DNA of 64,000 nucleotides. It comes from RH-chloro-G1 sp003670575 (GTDB lineage Bacteria > Chloroflexota > Dehalococcoidia > UBA2979). Below the pieces are notes generated by a model, which was given only the letters and a program-made list of their open reading frames with translations, had not been told where the DNA came from and searched no databases. Where the stretch lies: the NCBI GenBank assembly GCA_947499615.1, contig CANMOP010000005.1, positions 34,582 to 98,581 of the forward strand. The letters run 5' to 3'. Positions 1-7,190 of this stretch are shown one piece after another. Numbering within the stretch: position 1 is the stretch's first letter; each line of letters opens with the position of its first letter. Position numbers and translations under genes: made by a program.

Positions 1-219
1 GCCAGTGCCCCAGAGCAGGGCAAACGGGCGGGGGACTCGTCGAGTGGGCATGATGCGTCTCGCTTCCGTGATCGGCAGGCGGGCCGCCCTGTCAGAGGGA
101 ACGGGTGTCATCGCCTGATCACGATGTATCATCGCACTTAGCGCAACGCGTCGTGTGCAATCGCCGTCGCGAGCGCCCATCTCAGACGTGTCGATGTCAT
201 CGGACTCGAGGTTCACGCC

Positions 220-849
220 GTGCAGCAGACCCGCCAGCAGATCCTCGACCACCTGCGCGTGCACCGCGACGCCAGCGTCCGCGAGTTGGGCGCGCTGCTG
301 GATCTCACTGCCACCGGCGTGCGACAGCACCTCGGAGTGTTGGAGCAAGAAGGGTACGTGCACAGTCGTGAGCAGCGCGGCCGCATTGGTCGGCCCGCGC
401 TCCGCTACTCGCTCACGTCACATGGTGAGGATAGTTACCCGCGTCAGTACGACGAGTTGGCGAACGCACTCATTGCGGAGGTTGCAGCAAACTTTGGTGC
501 GGACGGCCTCGCACTCGTCACGCGCGGCGTCGCGCAGCGCCTTGCGGTGCCGACGGATGTGGCACCCTCGGCGTCCGCCGACGAACGGGCGGAGGCGCTG
601 ACGATTGCGCTGCGCACGAGGGGTATCGTGGCCGATTGGGCGCACGAGGGCGACGCGATCGTCGTGTATGAGCGCACCTGTCCGTACCCGCAGGTCGCGC
701 GCACGAATGCTGTTGCGTGCATGGTGGATGTGGAGCATCTGAGCGCGATGATGGGCATGCGCGCGGAACTCACCAGTTGCATCGCGGGCGGCGATGAGTG
801 CTGCACATACCGCTTCCCACTCAGTGCCGTTCCCGTGGCTGCATCCTAG
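220..849 (+). CDS. SufR-like winged-helix transcriptional regulator
   Basis: Predicted 209-residue DNA-binding regulator. Residues 1-70 form an ArsR/DeoR-type winged helix, with a recognition helix around TATGVRQHLGVLEQEG and a GRIGRPALRYSLT wing typical of the SufR/YfiH-like group. The C-terminal half carries cysteines C154, C167, C187 and C194/C195, and the first pair is spaced C-X12-C as in cyanobacterial SufR, which binds an iron-sulfur cluster. The later spacings differ from SufR, so cluster binding is inferred. The start is a GTG. No suf genes lie next to it, and the gene stands alone ahead of an unrelated membrane protein. A metal or Fe-S sensing repressor is the likely role, and its targets cannot be told from this window. 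Confidence 0.75.
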   Translation: MQQTRQQILDHLRVHRDASVRELGALLDLTATGVRQHLGVLEQEGYVHSREQRGRIGRPALRYSLTSHGEDSYPRQYDELANALIAEVAANFGADGLALVTRGVAQRLAVPTDVAPSASADERAEALTIALRTRGIVADWAHEGDAIVVYERTCPYPQVARTNAVACMVDVEHLSAMMGMRAELTSCIAGGDECCTYRFPLSAVPVAAS

Positions 850-932
850 GCGCCGCGTCCGGAACACTCTGTCCTGACCACGGCCGTTCGTGAGCGCGTA
901 GGTCGACGCCCCCGCTGCCCGCGCCTATCATC

Positions 933-3179
933 GTGCACCAGACGGCTGGTGGCGTCCGCGCACGCGGCATGGCTGCCTCCGCCGTTGGCGTCCTTGAACC
1001 ACCGCTCCCCGGGCAGGCAGCACGCATGGGCATCTGGGTCGGGCGCTACGCAATCGTTGGCGGCGCGGTGCGCGAGCACGGCCCGTGGTTCTTGGAGCGC
1101 GAACGCTCCCAGGACGACGGTGTGGTGCGCTTGCTCATCCTTGTCGAGCCGATCGATGAGCGATCCGCCCCGTTCTGCGAGCAGGTCGCGGACGCCGTCG
1201 CTGAACTGTTCATTCACGAGTCCGCCTCGGTCACGGGTGGCCTGTTGCGCGCGATCCGACGTGCGCACGCCAACCTGGAGGAGTGGAACCGTCGCTCCCT
1301 GCGTGAACATCGTGTAGCTGTCGGCATCACCTGCGCAGTGATTCGCGATGGTGAGGTGACCATCGCGCAGGCAGGGCCCGGCGTGGTGTACGTGCGCGAC
1401 GCGCAGGGGCTGCGGCGGCTGGCACCCGAGGCCGGCACACCGGCCGCGAATCCCCTCGGCGGCGTGGAGGCAGTAGACCCCGCCTTCTCCTCAGAACGCA
1501 GCACGCAGAGCCTCATCCTGCTGGTGAGCAGTGTGGTGGAGCAGCGGCTGGGAGTAGCCGCCATCGGCGCGGTGCTGGAGGCAGGCCCCGACCGCGCGCT
1601 GGCGGAGTTGTTCACGCGCACGCGCGCCATCCAGGACATGACCGCGGTGCTGGTCGCGGAGATCGACCTCCCCGACGAGTTGCTGCGCTCCCCGTCGCCG
1701 GAACTGCACGCGGACAGTCCGGCGTGGGCCGACTCCGGCGTGCAGGAGCCCACTGCCGTCGACTCCGGCCCTGCCTCCAGTGGGGGCAGTGGGTTGGGTG
1801 CAGCCGTCGCCCGCGGTTGGCGGAGCGCGATCAGCATTCGCACCGATCGCGCCCCGTACGCCGATCGCAACGTCCCGGGAGCACTCGGGCGACTGGGAGT
1901 GCGGCGGGCAGGCGAGCGACCGGACGCCATGCAGCAGCGTGTACGCGTGGGAGCACTCGTCGGTGTGGCGGTGCTGGCGCTGGTACTGCTGGGGTGGTGC
2001 ACGCTCCCCTCGATCGTGAGTCAGGATCGCAGCGCGCAATTCAACGACGCGATGGCATCCGCCGCGACCCACCTCCAGGCCGCTGCACAGGCGACCGACG
2101 TCACACGCAGCCGCACCGAGCTGCAGACCGCCGCCAGCGAGTTGGCGCGCGCGCGCGCAGCGCAGCCGACGGACGGCCGCATCGCTGGACTCCAGGCGCA
2201 GATCGATCAGGCGGTCAAGGGTCTGGACGCGGTCTCCGACCTCGGCGAGGCGGGTCTCAAGAAGGTGCTCGCGTTCGATGGCGTGATCACCGCTCCGTTC
2301 ACGCCGGCGGCGCTCGCGTTCGGTGACGGTGCGCTCTGGCTGCTCGACAGCCAGCGCGGTCGCGTCTTCCGCATCGACCTAGCGGGCGGCACCGGCGGGT
2401 CGTCGACGCCCAGTGGCAGTGCCACTGCCTCCTCCACACCTCGGGCGACCGCAACCGCGACCACCAGCGCCAGCCCAACCGCCGTCGCTGGTGCCGCAGC
2501 TGGCGCCGGACGACTGGAGCCGGTGGAGGTCTACCGCCCTGGGGCGACGTACGGCGGTTCCCCCGCGCGCGAACCGAGGGTGATCACCTGGGACGCCACC
2601 GGACGACGACTGCTGCTGCTGGACACCGGCCCGACGCTCTTCTCGATCGCATCGAAGCAAGAGCCGACGCCGATCGCGATGCGCGGTGCGAAGGATCTGC
2701 GCTCGGTCGCTGCCATCGCGACGTACAGCGGGAACCTCTACGCGCTGGACCCGGCGGGTGGCGAGATCTGGCGCTATCTTCCGGGCGGCGGTGGCTTTGA
2801 CTCGGAGCGCTCCGGGCTGCTCGGTGGCATTGAGATGGCGGACGCGCGCGGCCTGCTGGTCGATGGCGACTTCTACGTGCTGGGTACCGCGGGCGTGCGC
2901 CGCTTCCGCCCGCCGCGCGAGTTGCCGCCGCTGTTGCAGGGCATCGACCGCCCGCTCGCCTCGCCAGCGGGTCTGGCCGCCGACAGTCAGCGGCAGCTCT
3001 ACTACGCCGGCGATCGCGGCGGACACCGCGTGGTGGTGAGCGACCGTGAGGGTGCGTACCGCCGTCAGTACCGTCATCCGCAGTTCATCGATGTGCGCGG
3101 GGTCGCGCTCTCCGCGGACGGCGCGACTGCGTATGTGCTGACCGGCGAGGGCATCTTCTCCTTCGCCCCCGCGCCCTGA
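933..3179 (+). CDS. membrane protein: degenerate PP2C domain + TM + beta-propeller
   Basis: 748 residues from a GTG start; ATG codons at 969 and 1026 are alternatives. Residues about 35-250 follow the PP2C/SpoIIE strand order, including a stretch like VTIAQAGPGVVYVRD where active enzymes have GDSR, and QDMTAVLV where they have DNxT. The metal-binding aspartates of active PP2C enzymes are not recognisable, so I read this as a pseudophosphatase. A single transmembrane helix lies near residues 339-358, followed by a short coiled segment. The remainder (about 440-748) has repeated beta-blades (ALWLLDSQRGRVFRIDL, NLYALDPAGGEIWRY) with a Ser/Thr/Ala-rich linker near 490-525, which suggests an extracytoplasmic NHL/SMP-30-like propeller. 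The substrate or partner is unknown. tsaD begins 25 bases downstream. Confidence 0.7.
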   Translation: MHQTAGGVRARGMAASAVGVLEPPLPGQAARMGIWVGRYAIVGGAVREHGPWFLERERSQDDGVVRLLILVEPIDERSAPFCEQVADAVAELFIHESASVTGGLLRAIRRAHANLEEWNRRSLREHRVAVGITCAVIRDGEVTIAQAGPGVVYVRDAQGLRRLAPEAGTPAANPLGGVEAVDPAFSSERSTQSLILLVSSVVEQRLGVAAIGAVLEAGPDRALAELFTRTRAIQDMTAVLVAEIDLPDELLRSPSPELHADSPAWADSGVQEPTAVDSGPASSGGSGLGAAVARGWRSAISIRTDRAPYADRNVPGALGRLGVRRAGERPDAMQQRVRVGALVGVAVLALVLLGWCTLPSIVSQDRSAQFNDAMASAATHLQAAAQATDVTRSRTELQTAASELARARAAQPTDGRIAGLQAQIDQAVKGLDAVSDLGEAGLKKVLAFDGVITAPFTPAALAFGDGALWLLDSQRGRVFRIDLAGGTGGSSTPSGSATASSTPRATATATTSASPTAVAGAAAGAGRLEPVEVYRPGATYGGSPAREPRVITWDATGRRLLLLDTGPTLFSIASKQEPTPIAMRGAKDLRSVAAIATYSGNLYALDPAGGEIWRYLPGGGGFDSERSGLLGGIEMADARGLLVDGDFYVLGTAGVRRFRPPRELPPLLQGIDRPLASPAGLAADSQRQLYYAGDRGGHRVVVSDREGAYRRQYRHPQFIDVRGVALSADGATAYVLTGEGIFSFAPAP

Positions 3180-3204
3180 CGCTGCGCGCCCGTACACTGT
3201 CGAC

Positions 3205-4251
3205 GTGACCACCATCCTGGCGATCGAGTCCTCGTGCGATGAGACGGCTGCCGCTGTCGTCGTCGACGGCCGCCGCATGCGCTCCAACGTGGTCGCCTCG
3301 CAGACCGAGCTGCATGCGCTCACTGGCGGTGTCGTGCCGGAAGTCGCCGCGCGCCAGCATCTGCGCGCCGTGGTGCCGGTGGTACGTCAGGCACTCGCGG
3401 ATGCGGAGTGCGGATGGGATGCCATCGACTACATCGCGGCGACGGCGGGCCCGGGTCTGCCGGGCGCACTCGTCGTCGGGCTCAACGCCGCACGCGGGAT
3501 CGCGTTCGCGCGCGGCCTGCCGTTCATCGCCGTCGACCACATCGAGGGGCACGTGTGCGCCAACTGGCTGGATGCCGGGAACGGCGCGGACTCCGCGGTG
3601 CCGACGCTTCCGGCGCTCGCGCTTGCGGTCTCTGGCGGGCACACCGAATTGCTGCTGATGGAGCCGTCGGGCCGCTTCCGTCGCCTCGGCGGGACGAGGG
3701 ACGATGCGGCGGGGGAGGCGTTCGACAAGGTCGCGCGGCTGCTCGGCCTCGGCTATCCCGGTGGCCCCGCGATCTCACGGCTCGCGCGTGAGGCCGGACC
3801 GCACAAAGTGCGACTGCCGCGTGCGTGGCTGCGCGGGACGGACGACTGGTCGTTCTCCGGGCTGAAGACCGCGGTACAGCGCATGGCCGCAAGCGACGAC
3901 GCCCCACCGCTCGCGCAGATCGCTGATGCGTTCGAGGAGTCCGTCGCCGATGTGTTGGCGACGAAGACCGCGCGGGCCGCAGAGCGGGAGGGCGTGTCGT
4001 GCGTGCTGCTAGCCGGCGGTGTCGCCGCCAACGAGCGGCTGCGAGCGCGCATGCGGCAACGCTGCGCTGTACCGGTATTCATCCCCCCGCCCGTCCTGTG
4101 TACGGATAACGCCGCGATGATCGGTGCCGCCGCGTTCCGTCACCTCGATCAGGCCGTGTCGCCCAGCATGGCGCTGGACGTGCATGCCACGTTGGCGCCG
4201 CATGCTCGTGCGGCCAGCGGCGCGTTCCTGTGGGGCGGGTCGCCCGCGTAG
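3205..4251 (+). CDS. tsaD: tRNA N6-adenosine threonylcarbamoyltransferase TsaD
   Basis: Transfers the threonylcarbamoyl group from TC-AMP to N6 of A37 in tRNAs reading ANN codons, acting with TsaB and TsaE in the cytoplasm. The 348-residue length is normal. Family hallmarks are ESSCDETAAAV at the N-terminus, the metal-binding pair H112 and H116 in HIEGH, SGGHTELLLM, GEAFDKVARLLGLGYPGG and the C-terminal LLAGGVAANERLR. Translation starts at GTG. The sequence TACACT lies six bases before the start, so a leaderless transcript is possible, although no matching -35 is seen. tsaB and tsaE are not in this window. Confidence 0.97.
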   Translation: MTTILAIESSCDETAAAVVVDGRRMRSNVVASQTELHALTGGVVPEVAARQHLRAVVPVVRQALADAECGWDAIDYIAATAGPGLPGALVVGLNAARGIAFARGLPFIAVDHIEGHVCANWLDAGNGADSAVPTLPALALAVSGGHTELLLMEPSGRFRRLGGTRDDAAGEAFDKVARLLGLGYPGGPAISRLAREAGPHKVRLPRAWLRGTDDWSFSGLKTAVQRMAASDDAPPLAQIADAFEESVADVLATKTARAAEREGVSCVLLAGGVAANERLRARMRQRCAVPVFIPPPVLCTDNAAMIGAAAFRHLDQAVSPSMALDVHATLAPHARAASGAFLWGGSPA

Positions 4252-4309
4252 GCATCGCGTGACCCTTGTTTGCCTGTGGATGTGCCATCCGATGCCGAGG
4301 CGGACGCGC

Positions 4310-4867
4310 CTACCTTGATGCAGTGCTGACGGCTTCCCACTCCACCCGCAGCAGTCCGTACCACGCCTCGTCGACCTGCACGCGGCGCTGCGTGCGGTGC
4401 AGGCGCAGCGTGGCCTCGTGCTGCATGCCGAGCCGTTCCAGCAGCTGGTGAGCGGCCTGGTGACGCACGTCGGTGGTCGCGTATAACCGCGTGATCGCCA
4501 GGGTGGTGAACGCCCAGTCGACCACCGCGCGCGTTGCCTCCAGCGTCAGTCCCTGTCGCCAGTGCGCCCGAGCTACCGCGAACCCCAGCCTGGCCCGCCG
4601 ATGCGCGGGTTCCACGGTCAGGTGCACCGCACCGATCACCCGCCCGCCCGCGTCGATGGCCCACGTTGGCGCGGTGGCCCAATCGGCCGCCATCCCCCGC
4701 GAGACGAACGCCTCGGCGTCCGTGCGACGGTACGGGAACGGCATCGCCACGTACCGCCCGAACTCTCGGTCCACCGCGTACGCCAGCACGTCGTCGACGT
4801 CGTGTGCGCGAAACGGCCGCAACCGCAGCCGCGCCGTCTCAATGTGCGTTGGCAGCACACTCGTCAT
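4310..4867 (-). CDS. GNAT-family N-acetyltransferase (RimJ/RimL-like)
   Basis: 185-residue acetyltransferase of the RimJ/RimL type, which uses acetyl-CoA to modify protein N-termini or small amines. The opening ETARLRLRPFRAHDVDDVL, the central VIGAVHLTVEP strand, the acetyl-CoA loop region ARAHWRQGLTLEATRAVVDWAF and the final RLYATTDVRHQAAHQLLERLGMQHEA are characteristic of the family. The ATG overlaps the TGA of the upstream DUF2851 gene (ATGA), so the two are likely translationally coupled. The substrate is unknown. It is the last gene of a three-gene unit led by an XRE regulator. Confidence 0.85.
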   Translation of the reverse strand: MTSVLPTHIETARLRLRPFRAHDVDDVLAYAVDREFGRYVAMPFPYRRTDAEAFVSRGMAADWATAPTWAIDAGGRVIGAVHLTVEPAHRRARLGFAVARAHWRQGLTLEATRAVVDWAFTTLAITRLYATTDVRHQAAHQLLERLGMQHEATLRLHRTQRRVQVDEAWYGLLRVEWEAVSTASR

Positions 4868-6360
4868 CGGGGCACCATGGGCGCCATGGGCGCCAGCGCC
4901 CCTTTGTCGGCTACCGCCGCTGCCCTCGGGCCGTCCGATGCCACCACCAACGGGTGAGAATGCGGCGGAGCCGAAAGCGCGCCCTGGGGCGCCGGAGCCG
5001 GAAGAGCGCCCTGGGGCGCCGGGGGGGAGAGGGGGCAGTGGCCGCAGCCGCCGCGTTCGCACCAGAGATCCTGGAGGTGCAGCAGCCCCTGCGCGGCGAG
5101 CGCTCCGCCGCCGGTCGCTGCGTCGCGTCCGAGGCCGCCGAGGTTCATCGCCAGCGACTGTGTGCGCCCGTATGGCCTCGGTGCCGGCCATGCGGATGCC
5201 AATCGCGCGGTGGCTCGCGCCAATTCCGTGTCGCCGTACCCCAGCGCCAACGCGCCGAGCAGTGGCAGCACCGCGTTCCACCCGAGTTCCGCCGCCCGCC
5301 CCGTACCCACGGCGCCAGCGCCGCTTGTCGGCAGCCGCGTGATGTCACCGTCGTGAGCGTGTGGGATCTGTCGCGCGCCGCCTCCCCCGCCGCCGCGCAG
5401 TGCTTCGATGAGGCCGCGTGGCATCCCGGTGCGTGCGAGTCTCGCGAGCGCGAGCAGGGGTTCGCGGCCGGTGGGGCCGGCGGGATATGATTTGCACAGC
5501 GCAGTGGTGATTCGGGAGGCCAACTGCGCGCGTTCCTCGGCGGACTCGCGGGTGCGGCCGGCGCTGGCTGCCAGCGTGGCGTCGAGCTGACGCGACCACG
5601 CGTCGGTCCAGCCGTGGGTAGCGGCGAGCCGCGCGGCGCGCCAGGTGCGCTCCGCCAACCGGCGCTGACCCTCGTGGCGCAGTCGGCTCGACGTCTCCTC
5701 TGCGCCGAACGTGGCACCTGCGTCCGCGCACGGCTCGTGCCCAGAGGGGCCGCGTCGCACCAACGCACGGAGCTCCGCCGTGCCACCGGAGAGCCACGGC
5801 GCGATCGCGACAGTACGTGCTTCGCCTCCCCCGGCGAGTGGCACCGGTTCGCCAGCAGCGCGGGGACCATCGGCCACGCGGTCGTCATCCCACACCACGT
5901 GCAGCACCACTCCGTCGTACGCCGGGTCTGACTCGTGCCCGTGGCGCGCGAAGTCGCGAGCGCGCACGTGGATCTCCACGTCTCCGGTCCAGATCAGTCC
6001 ACCCGGGAGCTGGAACGTCGCCTCTCGCACGTCCGGACCGGGCCCTCGCCCGGCCCGCCCCGGGCGCAGCAGCACCCACGGCGATAGCACTGCGGGTGGC
6101 ACCCGCCCCAGCAGCCAGAGCGCCAGCACTTCCCGCTCCGCCAGGGCCGGGCCGCCAGCGGCCTCTCTCGGGCGGGCCGCAGCTTCTTCGGGATCCACGG
6201 TGGCGATGAACGCGGGGAGGGGATAGGGAGCGGGAAGATCATGGAGGACGTGCGGGGGGCGTCCGATGGCTCCGACTCCCTCGCCCCGTCCCGGGGAGAG
6301 GGTTGGGGTGAGGGCTCCAGCACCCCGCCGGGGCGTCCGGGCTGTGGCGAGCGCCGTCAC
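4864..6360 (-). CDS. DUF2851 family protein with repeat-derived N-terminus
   Basis: 498 residues. The block GDVEIHVRARDFARHGHESDP followed by VVLHVVWDDD is the signature of DUF2851. A Cys-rich motif (LWCERGGCGHCPL) near the C-terminus is also a family feature. The function is unknown. The GTG start overlaps the TGA of the upstream XRE gene (GTGA), which supports this start. The first 30 or so codons include LTPTLSPGRGEG, the translation of a palindromic repeat found elsewhere in the window. The last 60 residues are low-complexity Pro/Ala (PAPQGAL twice, then AP repeats) from a short tandem duplication. Both ends therefore look expanded by repeat DNA, while the core is intact. Confidence 0.8.
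   Translation of the reverse strand: MTALATARTPRRGAGALTPTLSPGRGEGVGAIGRPPHVLHDLPAPYPLPAFIATVDPEEAAARPREAAGGPALAEREVLALWLLGRVPPAVLSPWVLLRPGRAGRGPGPDVREATFQLPGGLIWTGDVEIHVRARDFARHGHESDPAYDGVVLHVVWDDDRVADGPRAAGEPVPLAGGGEARTVAIAPWLSGGTAELRALVRRGPSGHEPCADAGATFGAEETSSRLRHEGQRRLAERTWRAARLAATHGWTDAWSRQLDATLAASAGRTRESAEERAQLASRITTALCKSYPAGPTGREPLLALARLARTGMPRGLIEALRGGGGGGARQIPHAHDGDITRLPTSGAGAVGTGRAAELGWNAVLPLLGALALGYGDTELARATARLASAWPAPRPYGRTQSLAMNLGGLGRDAATGGGALAAQGLLHLQDLWCERGGCGHCPLSPPAPQGALPAPAPQGALSAPPHSHPLVVASDGPRAAAVADKGALAPMAPMVPR
6278..6314. repeat. GC-rich palindromic repeat, copy A (inside DUF2851 gene)
   Basis: A run of the form CCCTCGCCCCG-N-CGGGGAGAGGG followed by TTGGGGTGAGGG. It matches the copies near 36.95, 37.11 and 39.94 kb. 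In the reverse-strand reading it encodes TPTLSPGRGEG near the N-terminus of the DUF2851 protein without breaking the frame. Confidence 0.75.
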
Positions 6361-6617
6361 GATGGGACTCGCTGTCCGCGCTCAGTCAGGGTGCTGGTGG
6401 CCTCGGGAGCATTCACCTCGTAGGGGGCCGCCGACTCTGCGACGAGTCCGAGCAGGCGCTGGGCCATGCGGCGAGGATGGCTCAGGCCACGCTCCCACTC
6501 GGAGACCGTCTGCTGCCGGGTGCCCAGTCGATCCGCGAACGCTTGCTGGCTTTCGCCCAGCCGCAGCCGGAGCGCGCGGATCGTCTCTGCCTCCCACGCG
6601 CCCGCAACCTCGCTCAT
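6357..6617 (-). CDS. small XRE-family helix-turn-helix regulator
   Basis: 86-residue protein made almost entirely of one XRE/Cro-type helix-turn-helix: RALRLRLGESQQAFADRLGTRQQTVSEWERGLSHPRRMAQRLL. It probably binds DNA as a dimer and may regulate its own unit, since its stop codon overlaps the GTG of the DUF2851 gene. The hexamer TGTAAT lies eight bases upstream of the ATG, which suggests a leaderless transcript. Two direct GATACGC repeats 13 bases apart sit where the -35 should be and are candidate operator half-sites. Confidence 0.8.
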   Translation of the reverse strand: MSEVAGAWEAETIRALRLRLGESQQAFADRLGTRQQTVSEWERGLSHPRRMAQRLLGLVAESAAPYEVNAPEATSTLTERGQRVPS

Positions 6618-6638
6618 GCGCGCAGATTACAAGATTTC

Positions 6639-6658
6639 GCGTATCCGCAGTGCGTATC
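6639..6658 (-). promoter_or_regulatory. direct repeats upstream of XRE gene (candidate operator)
   Basis: Two copies of GATACGC (reverse strand), start-to-start spacing 13 bases, lie just upstream of a TGTAAT -10-like hexamer and 22 or more bases from the XRE start. The placement fits a binding site for the adjacent regulator. This is inferred only from position and repetition. Confidence 0.4.
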
Positions 6659-6748
6659 GCCGTGAGGCCGGGCCATCGCTCCGTGCGATCAACCGCCGCT
6701 GAGCTGCATGGCGCGGCGGTCAGCGAGGAAGAGGCCACTGGTGGACAT

Positions 6749-6775
6749 CTGGCACTCTCTCGCGGGGAGTGCTAA
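6749..6775 (+). promoter_or_regulatory. CIRCE operator (HrcA site) of groESL
   Basis: CTGGCACTC, nine bases, GAGTGCTAA: a CIRCE inverted repeat with the standard spacer. The right arm is perfect and the left arm has 7 of 9 consensus bases. It lies 71 bases before groES. HrcA is the known repressor of such sites. hrcA is not in this window. Confidence 0.92.
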
Positions 6776-6845
6776 CATCCCGCAGCACGCGAGCCTCGGC
6801 CGCGGCGGGCAGCGAATGCGTTTTCACTGGAGGAGGCGGGGCACC

Positions 6846-7184
6846 TTGGCTACAACAGTAGTGCCACTTACGGACCACATCGTACTGAGCGCGGTTGACG
6901 CGGAGGAGATCACTACCTCCGGGCTTGTCATTCCGGACTCCATTAAGGAGAAGCCGCAGCACGGCAACGTGGTCGCGGTCGGTCCCGGCAAGATGAACGA
7001 AGCCGGCACCATGGAGACCATTGAGCTCAAGGCCGGCGACCGGATCCTGTACCAGAAGTACACCGGCCAGGAGATCACCGTCGACAAGCAGGAATACATC
7101 GTCATCCGCTTCCAGGACGTGCTCGCACGGCTGGAGGAGGACGGCGTCGCCGCCGCAGGCACACGCGCCCGCGGCCGAAAGTAG
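6846..7184 (+). CDS. groES: co-chaperonin GroES
   Basis: 112-residue 10 kDa chaperonin, the heptameric lid of GroEL. The family run PLTDHIVLSAVDAEEITTSGLVIPD contains the mobile loop, followed by KPQHGNVVAVGPGK and AGDRILYQKYTGQEI. The start is TTG, chosen because GGAGGAGG lies a few bases upstream and the product then begins like other GroES proteins. Upstream in-frame ATGs would run through the CIRCE/leader region. The tail adds a short basic extension (GTRARGRK). groEL follows after six bases. Heat induction through HrcA and CIRCE is expected. Confidence 0.95.
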   Translation: MATTVVPLTDHIVLSAVDAEEITTSGLVIPDSIKEKPQHGNVVAVGPGKMNEAGTMETIELKAGDRILYQKYTGQEITVDKQEYIVIRFQDVLARLEEDGVAAAGTRARGRK

Positions 7185-7190
7185 GCTCAG

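Noticed and set aside
1..219. Upstream gene fragment or CRISPR/mobile element at the left edge
   Set aside because: No conserved coding frame, repeat array or terminal inverted repeat is visible. It probably holds the promoter of the SufR-like gene.
4979..5330. Short tandem and dispersed GGCGCC-type repeats near the 3' end of the DUF2851 gene
   Set aside because: They explain the low-complexity Pro/Ala tail but are too short and degenerate to call as a separate element.
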